Source: Cornus controversa (lineage: Eukaryota > Streptophyta > Magnoliopsida > Cornales > Cornaceae). Taken from it: a stretch of 64,000 nucleotides of DNA. This document shows, piece by piece, positions 12,601 through 26,996 of this stretch. Where the stretch lies: NCBI GenBank assembly GCA_026545225.1, contig CM048847.1:4774001-4838000 (forward strand), written 5' to 3'. The notes under the pieces are model-generated. The model ran no database searches. It saw only the letters and a program-made list of their open reading frames with translations, and was not told the DNA's origin. Made by a program: the position numbers and the translations under genes. The stretch's first letter is position 1, and the number at the start of each line of letters is the position of its first letter.

Positions 12601-15015
12601 TTGAAGTTGGCATAGAGCATCATACGGTTGTGATCATTCATGAGTGCAGCATGGAATTACTCTTTTCGATTCAGGACGTCCTGACGGTTGAATTTGGCAT
12701 AAAGCAACGTATAATTCTAAGTATGGCACGATTTCACGTGGATTGGACCTTTCGAATCAGGACAAGTCAAACGAAACAAGTTCGAAACCGTTGTTGTCAT
12801 TCTCTATTTTTCTGAACATCCAGATGGTCAATTCTAGCACAAAGCGCCATACGGTTGTCGTCATGCCTGATTATTACAAGCAATTGTTCTTTTCGACTCA
12901 GAACAACTCAAACAATCATGGATGAAGATCGGATCGACATGCTTGTCGTTTCTTTGGGACGCTTTCATTGTTTCATTTAGAAAAAAGTAGTATACGATTA
13001 ATACTATGGCACAACTTCTCTTGGAATGCGGTTTTCGAATCAAAATAGGTCAAATGAAACAAGTTTAAAATGGTTGGTAGCTTGCTAATTGTTTCCTTTA
13101 GATGTCCAAACGGTCGAACTTGGAACAAAGCACCATACGGTTGTGATGAAGATCGGATTGACATGTTTGTCAATTCTTTTGGATGCTTTGATGGTCTAAT
13201 TTGGAAAAAAGAAACTTACGATTCTGATTATGACACGACTTCTCAAGGAATGGGGTTTTTGAATCAGAACAACTAAAACTAAACTTGTTTAAAATCATCG
13301 ATAGCTTGGGAATTGTTTCTTTTACTTATCCAGATGGCTGAAGTTGGCATAGAGCACCATACGGTTGTGATCATTCATGAGTGCAACAAGGAATTACTCT
13401 TTTCGGATCGACATGCTCGTCGTTTCTTTGGGACGCTTTGATGGTTTCATTTAGAAAAAAGCAGCGTACGATTAGTATTATGGCTCGACTTCTCTTGGAA
13501 TGCGGTTTTCGAATCAAAACAACTTAAATGAAACAAGTTGAAAATGGTTGGTAGCTTGCTAATTGTTTCCTTTAGATGTCCAAACGGTCGAACTTGGAAC
13601 AAAGCACCATACGGTTGTGATGAAGATCGGATTGACATGTTCGTCACTTCTTTTGGATGCTTTGATGGTCTAATTTGGAAAAGAGAAACTTACGATTTTG
13701 ATTATGGCACGACTTCTCAAGGAATGGGTTTTTGAATCAGAACAACTCAAACTAAACTTGTTTAAAATCATCGATAGCTTGGGAATTGTTTCTTTTACTT
13801 GTCCAGATGGTTGAAGTTGGCATAGAGCATCATACGGTTGTGATCATTCATGAGTGCAGCATGGAATTACTCTTTTCGATTCAGGACGTCCTGACGGTTG
13901 AATTTGGCATAAAGCAACGTATAATTCTAAGTATGGCACGATTTCAGGTGGATTAGACTTTTCGAATCAGTACAAGTCAAACGAAACAAGTCCGAAACCG
14001 TTGTTGTCATTCTCTATTCCTCTGGACATCCAGATGGTCAATTCTAGCACAAAGCACCATACGGTTATCGTCATGCCTGATTATTGCAAGTAATTGTTCT
14101 TTTCGACTCAGAACAACTCAAACAAACATGGGTGAAGATCGGATCGACATACTTGTCATTTCTTTGGGACGCTTTAATTGTTTCATTTAGAAAAAAGCAG
14201 CATACGATTAGTATTATGGCACAACTTCTCTTGGAATGCGGTTTTCGAATCAAAACAACTTAAATGAAACAAGTTGAAAATGGTTGGTAGCTTGCTAATT
14301 GTTTCCTTTAGATGTCCAAACGGTCGAACTTGGAACAAAGCACCATACGGTTGTGATGAAGATCGGATTGACATGTTCGTCACTTCTTTTGGATGCTTTG
14401 ATGGTCTAATTTGGAAAAGAGAAACTTACGATTTTGATTATGGCACGACTTCTCAAGGAATGGGTTTTTGAATCAGAACAACTCAAACTAAACTTGTTTA
14501 AAATCATCGATAGCTTGGGAATTGTTTCTTTTACTTGTCCAGATGGTTGAAGTTGGCATAGAGCATCATACGGTTGTGATCATTCACGAGTGCAGCATGG
14601 AATTACTCTTTTCGATTCAGGACGTCCTGACGGTTGAATTTGGCATAAAGCAACGTATAATTCTAAGTATGGCACGATTTCAGGTGGATTAGACTTTTCG
14701 AATCAGTACAAGTCAAACGAAACAAGTTCGAAACCGTTGTTGTCATTCTCTATTCCTCTGGACATCCAGATGGTCAATTCTAGCACAAAGCGCCATACGG
14801 TTATCGTCATGCCTGATTATTGCAAGCAATTGTTCTTTTCGACTCAGAACAACTCAAACAAACATGGATGAAGATCGGATCGACATACTTGTCGTTTCTT
14901 TGGGACGCTTTAATTGTTTCATTTAGAAAAAAACAGCATACGATTAGTATTATGGCACAACTTCTCTTGGATTGCGGTTTTCGAATCAAAACAGGTGAAA
15001 TGAAACAAGTTTAAA
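9652..15015 (+). repeat. Array block 2: two 2,682 bp LSLL tetramers
   Basis: Unit starts: 9652 L, 10388 S, 10862 L, 11598 L, then 12334 L, 13070 S, 13544 L, 14280 L. The two halves have the same order and length (2,682 bp). They share rare bases such as 'caaacaatcatgg' (about 10230 and 12912) and 'gcaagtaattg' (about 11404 and 14086). The match is weaker in the last unit (11598 against 14280). The stretch 10862-12333 also matches 2606-4077 at an offset of 8,256 bp through shared rare changes ('gatatccaaacgg', 'gaagattggattg', 'gatcatttatgag'). Confidence 0.85.
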
Positions 15016-18000
15016 ATGGTTGGTAGCTTGCTAATTGTTTCCTTTAGATGTCCAAACGGTCGAACTTGGAACAAAGCACCATACGGCTGTGATGAAGATC
15101 GGATTGACATGTTCGTCACTTCTTTTGGATGCTTTGATGGTCTAATTTGGAAAAAAAAAAATTTCGATTCTGATTATGGCACGACTTCTCAAGGAATGGG
15201 TTTTTGAATCAGAACATCTCAAACTAAATTTGTTTAAAATCCTCGATAGCTTGGGAATTGTTTCTTTTACTTTTTCAGATGGTTGAAGTTGGCATAGAGC
15301 ACCATACGGTTGTGATCATTCATGAGTGCAGCAAGGAATTACTATTTTTGATTCAGGACGTCCTGATGGTTGAATTTGGCAAAAAGCAACGTATAATTCA
15401 AGTATGGCACGATTTCACGTGGATTGGACCTTTCGAATCAGGACAAGTCAAACGAAACAAGTTCAAAACCGTTGTTGTCATTCTCTATTTTTCTGAACAT
15501 CCAGATGGTCAATTCTAGCACAAAGCGCCATACGGTTGTCGTCATGCCTGATTATTACAAGTAATTGTTCTTTTCGACTCAGAACAACTCAAACAAACAT
15601 GGATGAAGATCGGATCGACATGCTTGTCGTTTCTTTGCGACGCTTTCATTGTTTCATTTAGAAAAAAGCAGTATACGATTAATACTATGGCACAACTTCT
15701 CTTGGAATGCGGTTTCCGAATCAAAACAGGTCAAATGAAACAAGTTTAAAATGGTTGGTAGCTTGCTAATTGTTTCCTTTAGATGTCCAAACGGTCGAAC
15801 TTGGAACAAAGCACCATACGGTTGTGATGAAGATCGGATTGACGTGTTCGTCAATTCTTTTGGATGCTTTGATGGTCTAATTTGGAAAAAAGAAACTTAC
15901 AATTCTGATTATGACACGACTTCTCAAGGAATGGGGTTTTTGAATCAGAACAACTGAAACTAAACTTGTTTAAAATCATCGATAGCTTGGGAATTGTTTC
16001 TTTTACTTATCCAGATGGTTGAAGTTGGCATAGAGCACCATACGGTTGTGATCATTCATGAGTGCAACAAGGAATTACTCTTTTCGGATCGACATGCTCG
16101 TCGTTTCTTTGGGACGCTTTGATGGTTTCATTTAGAAAAAAGCAGCGTACGATTAGTATTATGGCTCGACTTCTCTTGGAATGCGGTTTTCGAATCAAAA
16201 CAACTTAAATGAAACAAGTTGAAAATGGTTGGTAGCTTGCTAATTGTTTCCTTTAGATGTCCAAACGGTCGAACTTGGAACAAAGCACCATACGGTTGTG
16301 ATGAAGATCGGATTGACATGTTCGTCACTTCTTTTGGATGCTTTGATGGTCTAATTTGGAAAAGAGAAACTTACGATTTTGATTATGGCACGACTTCTCA
16401 AGGAATGGGTTTTTGAATCAGAACAACTCAAACTAAACTTGTTTAAAATCATCGATAGGTTGGGAATTGTTTCTTTTACTTGTCCAGATGGTTGAAGTTG
16501 GCATAGAGCATCATACAGTTGTGATCATTCATGAGTGCAGCATGGAATTACTCTTTTCGATTCAGGACGTCCTGACGGTTGAATTTGGCATAAAGCAACG
16601 TATAATTCTAAGTATGGCACGATTTCAGGTGGATTAGACTTTTCGAATTAGTACAAGTCAAACGAAACAAGTTCGAAACCGTTGTTGTCATTCTCTATTC
16701 CTCTGGACATCCAGATGGTCAATTCTAGCACAAAGCACCATACGGTTATCGTCATGCCTGATTATTGCAAGTAATTGTTCTTTTCGACTCAGAACAACTC
16801 AAACAAACATGGGTGAAGATCGGATCGACATACTTGTCATTTCTTTGGGACGCTTTAATTGTTTCATTTAGAAAAAAGGAGCATACGATTAGTATTATGG
16901 CATAACTTCTCTTGGAATGCGGTTTTCGAATCAAAACAGGTGAAATGAAACGAGTTTAAAATGGTTGGTAGCTTGCTAATTGTTTCCTTTAGATATCCAA
17001 ACGGTCGAATTTGGAACAAACCACCATACGGCTGTGATGAAGATTGGATTGACATGTTCGTCACTTCTTTTGGATGCTTTGATGGTCTAATTTGGAAAAA
17101 AGAAACTTTCGATTCTGATTATGGCACGACTTCTCAAGGAATGGGTTTTTGAATCAGAACATCTCAAACTAAACTTGTTTAAAATCCTCGATAGCTTGGG
17201 AATTGTTTCTTTTACTTTTCCAGATGGTTGAAGTTGGCATAGAGCACCATACGGTTGTGATCATTCATTAGTGCAGCAAGGAATTACTATTTTTGATTCA
17301 GGAAGTCCTGATGGTTGAATTTGGCAAAAAGCAACGTATAATTCTAAGTATGGCACGATTTCACGTGGATTGGACTTTTTGAATCAGGACAAGTCAAACG
17401 AAACAAGTTCGAAACCGTTGTTGTCATTCTCTATTTTTCTGAACATCCAGATGGTCAATTCTAGCACAAAGCGCCATACGGTTGTCCTCATGCCTAATTA
17501 TTACAAGCAATTGTTCTTTTCGACTCAGAACAACTCAAACAAACATGGATGAAGATCGGATCGACATGCTCGTCGTTTCTTTGGGACGGTTTCATGGTTT
17601 CATTTAGAAAAAAGTAACGTACGATTAGTATTATGCCACGACTTCTCTTGGAATGTGGTTTTCTAATCAAAACAACTCAAATGAAACAAGTTTAAAATGG
17701 TTGGTAGCTTGCTAATTGTTTCCGTTAGATGTCCAAACGGTCAAATTTGGAACAAAGCACCATACGGTTGTGATGAAGATCGGATTGACATGTTCGTCAA
17801 TTCTTTTGGATGCTTTGATGGTCTAATTTGGAAAAAAGAAACTTACGATTTTGATTATGACACGACTTCTCAAGGAATGGGGTTTTTGAATCAGAACAAC
17901 TGAAACTAAACTTGTTTAAAATCATCGATAGCTTGGGAATTGTTTCTTTTACTGATCCAGATGGTTGAAGTTGGCATAGAGCACCATACGGTTGTGATCA

Positions 18001-19642
18001 TTCATGAGTGCAACAAGGAATTACTCTTTTCGGATCGACATGCTCGTCGTTTCTTTGGGACGCTTTGATGGTTTCATTTAGAAAAAAGCAGCGTACGATT
18101 AGTATTATGGCACGACTTCTCTTGGAATGCGGTTTTCGAATCAAAACAACTTAAAGGAAACAAGTTCAAAATGGTTGGTAGCTTGCTAATTATTTCCTTT
18201 AGATGTCCAAACGGTCGAACTTGGAACAAAGCACCATACGGTTGTGATGAAGATCGGATTGACATGTTCGTCACTTCTTTTGGATGCTTTGATGGTCTAA
18301 TTTGGAAAAAAGAAACTTACGATTTTGATTATGGCAGGACTTCTCAAGGAATGGGTTTTTGAATCAGAACAACTCAAACTAAACTTGTTTAAAATCATCG
18401 ATAGCTTGGGAATTGTTTCTTTTACTTGTCCAGATGGTTGAAGTTGGCATAGAGCATCATACGGTTGTGATCATTCATGAGTGCAGTATGGAATTACTCT
18501 TTTCGATTCAGGACGTCCTGACGGTTGAATTTGGCATAAAGCAACGTATAATTCTAAGTATGACACGATTTCAGGTGGATTAGACTTTTCGAATCAGGAC
18601 AAGTCAAACGAAACAAGTTCGAAACCGTTGTTGTCATTCTCTATTCCTCTGGACATCCAGATGGTCAATTCTAGCACAAAGCGCCCTACGGTTATCGTCA
18701 TGCCTGATTATTGCAAGCAATTGTTCTTTTCGACTCAGAACAACTCAAACAAACATAGATGAAGATCGGATCGACATACTTGTCGTTTCTTTGGGACGCT
18801 TTAATTGTTTCATTTAGAAAAAAGCAGCATACGATTAGTATTATGGCACAACTTCTCTTGGAATGCGGTTTTCGAATCAAAACAGGTGAAATGAAACAAG
18901 TTTAAAATGGTTGGTAGCTTGCTAATTGTTTCCTTTAGATGTCCAAACGGTCGAACTTGGAACAAAGCACCATACGGCTGTGATGAAGATCGGATTGACA
19001 TGTTCGTCACTTCTTTTGGATGCTTTGATGGTCTAATTTGGAAAAAAGAAACTTTCGATTCTGATTACGGCACGACTTCTCAAGGAATGGGTTTTTGAAT
19101 TAGAACATCTCAAACTAAACTTGTTTAATATCCTCGATAGCTTGGGAATTGTTTCTTTTACTTTTCCAGATGGTTGAAGTTGGCATAGAGCACCATACGG
19201 TTGTGATCATTCATGAGTGCAGTAAGGAATTACTATTTTTGATTCAGGACGTCCTGATGGTTGAATTTGGCAAAAAGCAACGTATAATTCTAAGTATGGC
19301 ACGATTTCACGTGGATTGGACTTTTTGCATCAGGACAAGTCAAACGAAACAAGTTCGAAACCGTTGTTGTCATTCTCTATTTTTCTGAACATCCAGATGG
19401 TCAATTCTAGCACAAAGCGCCATACGGTTGTCGTCATGCCTGATTATTACAAGCAATTGTTCTTTTCGACTCAGAACAACTCAAACAAACATGGATGAAG
19501 ATCGGATCGACATGCTCGTCGTTTCTTTGGGACGCTTTGATGGTTTCATTCAGAAAAAAGTAGCGTACGATTAGTATTATGGCACAAGTTCTCTTGGAAT
19601 GCAGTTTTCGAATCAAAACAGGTCAAATGAAACAAGTTTAAA
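15016..19642 (+). repeat. Array block 3: L/S mosaic
   Basis: Unit starts: 15016 L (735 bp, with an 11-A run at 15151-15161), 15751 S, 16225 L, 16961 L, 17697 S, 18171 L, 18907 L. The order L S L L S L L, continuing with L L from 19643, is repeated from 26997 at an offset of about 11,982 bp. The S unit at 17697 has 'ccgttagatgtcc' in place of the usual 'cctttagatgtcc'. This marker recurs in later S units. Confidence 0.88.
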
Positions 19643-22600
19643 ATGGTTGGTAGCTTGCTAATTGTTTCCTTTAGATGTCCAAACGGTCGAACTTGGAACA
19701 AAGCACCATACGGCTGTGATGAAGATCGGATTGACATGTTCGTCACTTCTTTTGGATGCTTTGATGGTCTAATTTGGAAAAAAGAAACTTTCGATTCTGA
19801 TTACGGCACGACTTCTCAAGGAATGGGTTTTTGAATCAGAACATCTCAAACAAAACTTGTTTAAAATCCTCGATAGCTTGGGAATTGTTTCTTTTACTTT
19901 TCCAGATGGTTGAAGTTGGCATAGAGCACCATACGGTTGTGATCATTCATGAGTGCAGTAAGGAATTACTATTTTTGATTCAGGACGTCCTGATGGTTGA
20001 ATTTGGCAAAAAGCAACGTATAATTCTAAGTATGGCACGATTTCACGTGGATTGGACTTTTTGAATCAGGACAAGTCAAACGAAACAAGTTCGAAACCGT
20101 TGTTGTCATTCTCTATTTTTCTGAACATCCAGATGGTCAATTCTAGCACAAAGCGCCATACGGTTGTCGTCATGCCTGATTATTGCAAGCAATTGTTCTT
20201 TTCGACTCAGAACAACTCAAACAAACATGGATGAAGATCGGATCGACATGCTCGTCATTTCTTTGGGACGCTTTGATGGTTTCATTTAGAAAATAGCAGC
20301 GTACGATTAGTATTATGGCACGACTTCTCTTGGAATGCAGTTTTCGAATCAAAACAACTCAAATGAAACAAGTTTAAAATGGTTGGTAGCTTGCTAATTG
20401 TTTCCTTTAGATGTCCAAACGGTCGAACTTGGAACGAAGCACCATACGGTTGTGATGAAGATCGGATTGACATGTTCGTCACTTCTTTTGGATGCTTTGA
20501 TGGTCTAATTTGGAATAAATAAACTTACAATCCTGATTATGGCACGACTTCTCAACGAATAGGTTTTTGAATCAGAACAACTCAAACTAAACTTCTTTAA
20601 AATCCTCGGTAGCTTGGGAATTGTTTCTTTTATTTTCCAGATGGTTGAAGTTGGCATAGAGCACCATACGGTTGTGATCATTCATGAGTGCAGCAAGGAA
20701 TTACTATTTTTGATTCAGGACATCCTGATGGTTGAATTTGGCATAAAGCAATGTATAATTCTAACTATGGCACGATTTCACGTGGATTGGACTTTTTGAA
20801 TCAGGACAAGTCAAACGAAACAAGTTCGAAACCGTTGTTGTCATTCTCTATTCCTCTGGACATCTAGATGGTCAATTCTAGCACAAAGCGCCATACGGTT
20901 ATCGTTATGCCTGATTATTGCAAGTAATTGTTCTTTTCGACTCAGAACAACTCAAACAAACATGGGTGAAGATCGGATCGACATACTTGTCATTTCTTTG
21001 GGACGCTTTAATTGTTTCATTTAGAAAAAAGTAGCATACGATTAGTATTATGGCACAACTTCTCTTGGAATGCGGTTTTCGAATGAAAACAGGTGAAATG
21101 AAACAAGTTTAAAATGGTTGGTAGCTTGCTAATTGTTTCCTTTAGATGTCCAAACGGTCGAACTTGGAACAAAGCACCATACGGCTGTGATGAAGATCGG
21201 ATTGACATGTTCGTCACTTCTTTTGGATGCTTTGATGGTCTAATTTGGAAAAAAGAAACTTTCGATTCTGATTATGGCACGACTTCTCAAGGAATGGGTT
21301 TTTGAATCAGAACATCTCAAACTAAACTTGTTTAAAATCCTCGATAGCTTGGGAATTGTTTCTTTTACTTTTCCAGATGGTTGAAGTTGGCATAGAGCAC
21401 CATACGGTTGTGATCATTCATGAGTGCAGTAAGGAATTACTATTTTTGATTCAGGACGTCCTGATGGTTGAATTTGGCAAAAAGCAACGTATAATTCTAA
21501 GTATGGCACGATTTCACGTGGATTGGACTTTTTGAATCAGGACAAGTCAAACGAAACAAGTTAGAAACCGTTGTTGTCATTCTCTATTTTTCTGAACATC
21601 CAGATGGTCAATTCTAGCACAAAGCGCCATACGGTTGTCGTCATGCCTGATTATTGCAAGCAATTGTTCTTTTCGACTCAGAACAACTCAAACAAACATG
21701 GATGAAGATCGGATCGACATGCTCGTCATTTCTTTGGGACGCTTTGATGGTTTCATTTAGAAAATAGCAGCGTACGATTAGTATTATGGCACGACTTCTC
21801 TTGGAATGCAGTTTTCGAATCAAAACAACTCAAATGAAACAAGTTTAAAATGGTTGGTAGCTTGCTAATTGTTTCCTTTAGATGTCCAAACGGTCGAACT
21901 TGGAACGAAGCACCATACGGTTGTGATGAAGATCGGATTGACATGTTCGTCACTTCTTTTGGATGCTTTGATGGTCTAATTTGGAATAAATAAACTTACA
22001 ACTCTGATTATGGCACGACTTCTCAACGAATAGGTTTTTGAATCAGAACAACTCAAACTAAACTTGTTTAAAATCCTCGGTAGCTTGGGAATTGTTTCTT
22101 TTATTTTCCAGATGGTTGAAGTTGGCATAGAGCACCATACGGTTGTGATCATTCATGAGTGCAGCAAGGAATTACTATTTTTGATTCAGGACATCCTGAT
22201 GGTTGAATTTGGCATAAAGCAATGTATAATTCTAACTATGGCACGATTTCACGTGGATTGGACTTTTTGAATCAGGACAAGTCAAACGAAACAAGTTCGA
22301 AACCGTTATTGTCATTCTCTATTCCTCTGGACATCCAGATGGTCAATTCTAGCACAAAGCGCCATACGGTTATCGTCATGCCTGATTATTGCAAGTAATT
22401 GTTCTTTTCGACTCAGAACAACTCAAACAAACATGGGTGAAGATCGGATCGACATACTTGTCATTTCTTTGGGACGCTTTAATTGTTTCATTTAGAAAAA
22501 AGCAGCATACGATTAGTATTATGGCACAACTTCTCTTGGAATGCGGTTTTCGAATCAAAACAGGTGAAATGAAACAAGTTTAAAATGGTTGGTAGCTTGC

Positions 22601-25600
22601 TAATTGTTTCCTTTAGATGTCCAAACGGTCGAACTTGGAACAAAGCACCATACGGCTGTGATGAAGATCGGATTGACATGTTCGTCACTTCTTTTGGATG
22701 CTTTGATGGTCTAATTTGGAAAAAAGAAACTTTTGATTCTGATTATGGCACGACTTCTCAAGGAATGGGTTTTTGAATCAGAACATCTCAAACCAAACTT
22801 GTTTAATATCCTCGATAGCTTGGGAATTGTTTCTTTTACTTTTCCAGATGGTTGAAGTTGGCATAGAGCACCATACGGTTGTGATCATTCATGAGTGCAG
22901 TAAGGAATTACTATTTTTGATTCAGGACGTCCTGATGGTTGAATTTGGCAAAAAGCAACGTATAATTCTAAGTATGGCACGATTTCACGTGGATTGGACT
23001 TTTTGAATCAGGACAAGTCAAACGAAACAAGTTAGAACCGTTGTTGTCATTCTCTATTTTTCTGAACATCCAGATGGTCAAGTCTAGCACAAAGCGCCAT
23101 ACGGTTGTCGTCATGCCTGATTATTGCAAGCAATTGTTCTTTTCGACTCAGAACAACTCAAACAAACATGGATGAAGATCGGATCGACATGCTCGTCATT
23201 TCTTTGGGACGCTTTGATGGTTTGATTTAGAAAATAGCAGCGTACGATTAGTATTATGGCACGACTTCTCTTGGAATGCAGTTTTCGAATCAAAATAACT
23301 CAAATGAAACAAGTTTAAAATGGTTGGTAGCTTGCTAATTGTTTCCTTTAGATGTCCAAACGGTCGAACTTGGAACGAAGCACCATACGGTTGTGATGAA
23401 GATCGGATTGACATGTTCGTCACTTCTTTTGGATGCTTTGATGGTCTAATTTGGAATAAATAAACTTACAATTCTGATTATGGCACGACTTCTCAACGAA
23501 TAGGTTTTTGAATCAGAACAACTCAAACTAAACTTGTTTAAAATCCTCGGTAGCTTGGGAATTGTTTCTTTTATTTTCCAGATGGTTGAAGTTGGCATAG
23601 AGCACCATACGGTTGTGATCATTCATGAGTGCAGCAAGGAATTACTATTTTTGATTCAGGACATCCTGATGGTTGAATTTGGCATAAAGCAATGTATAAT
23701 TCTAACTATGGCACGATTTCACGTGGATTGGACTTTTTGAATCAGGACAAGTCAAACGAAACAAGTTCGAAACCGTTGTTGTCATTCTCTATTCCTCTGG
23801 ACATCCAGATGGTCAATTCTAGCACAAAGCGCCATACGGTTATCGTCATGCCTGATTATTGCAAGTAATTGTTCTTTTCGACTCAGAACAACTCAAACAA
23901 ACATGGGTGAAGATCGGATCGACATACTTGTCATTTTTTTGGGACGCTTTAATTGTTTCATTTAGAAAAAAGCAGCATACGATTAGTATTATGGCACAAC
24001 TTCTCTTGGAATGCGGTTTTCGAATCAAAACAGGTGAAATGAAACAAGTTTAAAATGGTTGGTAGCTTGCTAATTGTTTCCTTTAGATGTCCAAACGGTC
24101 GAACTTGGAACAAAGCACCATACGGCTGTGATGAAGATCGGATTGACATGTTCGTCACTTCTTTTGGATGCTTTGATGGTCTAATTTGGAAAAAAGAAAC
24201 TTTCGATTCTGATTATGGCACGACTTCTCAAGGAATGGGTTTTTGAATCAGAACATCTCAAACTAAACTTGTTTAATATCCTCGATAGCTTGGGAATTGT
24301 TTCTTTTACTTTTCCAGATGGTTGAAGTTGGCATAGAGCACCATACGGTTGTGATCATTCATGAGTGCAGTAAGGAATTACTATTTTTGATTCAGGACGT
24401 CCTGATGGTTGAATTTGGCAAAAAGCAACGTATAATTCTAAGTATGGCACGATTTCACGTGGATTGGACTTTTTGAATCAGGACAAGTCAAACGAAACAA
24501 GTTCGAAACCGTTGTTGTCATTCTCTATTTTTCTGAACATCCAGATGGTCAATTCTAGCACAAAGCGCCATACGGTTGTCGTCATGCCTGATTATTACAA
24601 CCAATTGTTCTTTTCAACTGAGAACAACTCAAACAAACATGGATGAAGATCGGATCGACATGCTCGTCATTTCTTTGGGACGCTTTGATGGTTTCATTTA
24701 GAAAATAGCAGCGTACGATTAGTATTATGGCACGACTTCTCTTGGAATGCAGTTTTCGAATCAAAACAACTCAAATGAAACAAGTTTAAAATGGTTGGTA
24801 GCTTGCTAATTGTTTCCTTTAGATGTCCAAACGGTCGAACTTGGAACGAAGCACCATACGGTTGTGATGAAGATCGGATTGACATGTTCGTCACTTCTTT
24901 TGGATGCTTTGATGGTCTAATTTGGAATAAATAAACTTACAATTCTGATTATGGCACGACTTCTCAACGAATAGGTTTTTGAATCAGAACAACTCAAACT
25001 AAACTTGTTTAAAATCTTCGGTAGCTTGGGAATTGTTTCTTTTATTTTCCAGATGGTTGAAGTTGGCATAGAGCACCATACGGTTGTGATCATTCATGAG
25101 TGCAGCAAGGAATTACTATTTTTGATTCAGGACATCCTGATGGTTGAATTTGGCATAAAGCAATGTATAATTCTAACTATGGCACGATTTCACGTGGATT
25201 GGACTTTTTGAATCAGGACAAGTCAAACGAAACAAGTTCGAAACCGTTGTTGTCATTCTCTATTCCTCTGGACATCCAGATGGTCAATTCTAGCACAAAG
25301 CGCCATACGGTTATCGTCATGCCTGATTATTGCAAGTAATTGTTCTTTTCGACTCAGAACAACTCAAACAAACATGGGTGAAGATCGGATCGACATACTT
25401 GTCATTTCTTTGGGACGCTTTAATTGTTTCATTTAGAAAAAAGTAGCATACGATTAGTATTATGGCACAACTTCTCTTGGAATGCGGTTTTCGAATCAAA
25501 ACAGGTGAAATGAAACAAGTTTAAAATGGTTGGTAGCTTGCTAATTGTTTCCTTTAGATGTCCAAACGGTCGAACTTGGAACAAAGCACCATACGGCTGT

Positions 25601-26996
25601 GATGAAGATCGGATTGACATGTTCGTCACTTCTTTTGGATGCTTTGATGGTCTAATTTGGAAAAAAGAAACTTTCGATTCTGATTATGGCACGACTTCTC
25701 AAGGAATGGGTTTTTGAATCAGAACATCTCAAACTAAACTTGTTTAAAATCCTCGATAGCTTGGGAATTGTTTCTTTTACTTTTCCAGATGGTTGAAGTT
25801 GGCATAGAGCACCATACGGTTGTGATCATTCATGAGTGCAGTAAGGAATTACTATTTTTGATTCAGGACGTCCTGATGGTTGAATTTGGCAAAAAGCAAC
25901 GTATAATTCTAAGTATGGCACGATTTCACGTGGATTGGACTTTTTGAATCAGGACAAGTCAAACGAAACAAGTTAGAAACCGTTGTTGTCATTCTCTATT
26001 TTTCTGAACATCCAGATGGTCAATTCTAGCACAAAGCGCCATACGGTTGTCGTCATGCCTGATTATTGCAAGCAATTGTTCTTTTCGACTCAGAACAACT
26101 CAAACAAACATGGATGAAGATCGGATCGACATGCTCGTCATTTCTTTGGGACGCTTTGATGGTTTCATTTAGAAAATAGCAGCGTACGATTAGTATTATG
26201 GCACGACTTCTCTTGGAATGCAGTTTTCGAATCAAAACAACTCAAATGAAACAAGTTTAAAATGGTTGGTAGCTTGCTAATTGTTTCCTTTAGATGTCCA
26301 AACGGTCGAACTTGGAACGAAGCACCATACGGTTGTGATGAAGATCGGATTGACATGTTCGTCACTTCTTTTGGATGCTTTGATGGTCTAATTTGGAATA
26401 AATAAACTTACAATTCTGATTATGGCACGACTTCTCAACGAATAGGTTTTTGAATCAGAACAACTCAAACTAAACTTGTTTAAAATCCTCGGTAGCTTGG
26501 GAATTGTTTCTTTTATTTTCCAGATGGTTGAAGTTGGCATAGAGCACCATACGGTTGTGATCATTCATGAGTGCAGCAAGGAATTACTATTTTTGATTCA
26601 GGACATCCTGATGGTTGAATTTGGCATAAAGCAATGTATAATTCTAACTATGGCACGATTTCACTTGGATTGGACTTTTTGAATCAGGACAAGTCAAACG
26701 AAACAAGTTCGAAACCGTTGTTGTCATTCTCTATTCCTCTGGACATCCAGATGGTCAATTCTAGCACAAAGCGCCATACGGTTATCGTCATGCCTGATTA
26801 TTGCAAGTAATTGTTCTTTTCGACTCAGAACAACTCAAACAAACATGGGTGAAGATCGGATCGACATACTTGTCATTTCTTTGGGACGCTTTAATTGTTT
26901 CATTTAGAAAAAACCAGCATATGATTAGTATTATGGCACAACTTCTCTTGGAATGCGGTTTTCGAATCAAAACAGGTGAAATGAAACAAGTTTAAG
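19643..26996 (+). repeat. Array block 4: five copies of a 1,471 bp L-L dimer
   Basis: Dimer starts: 19643, 21114, 22585, 24055, 25526 (lengths 1471, 1471, 1470, 1471, 1471). Second units begin at 20379, 21850, 23320, 24791 and 26262. The first unit of each dimer has 'gaaactttcgattctgatta' or a close form; in 22585 the lost base in 'gttagaaccg' explains the 1,470 bp. The second unit has 'ttggaataaataaac', 'caacgaataggt', 'cctcggtag' and one lost C in 'ttattttccag', making it 735 bp. No S unit lies in this block. The alternation of two clearly different L types shows the dimer is the unit of amplification. Confidence 0.92.
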
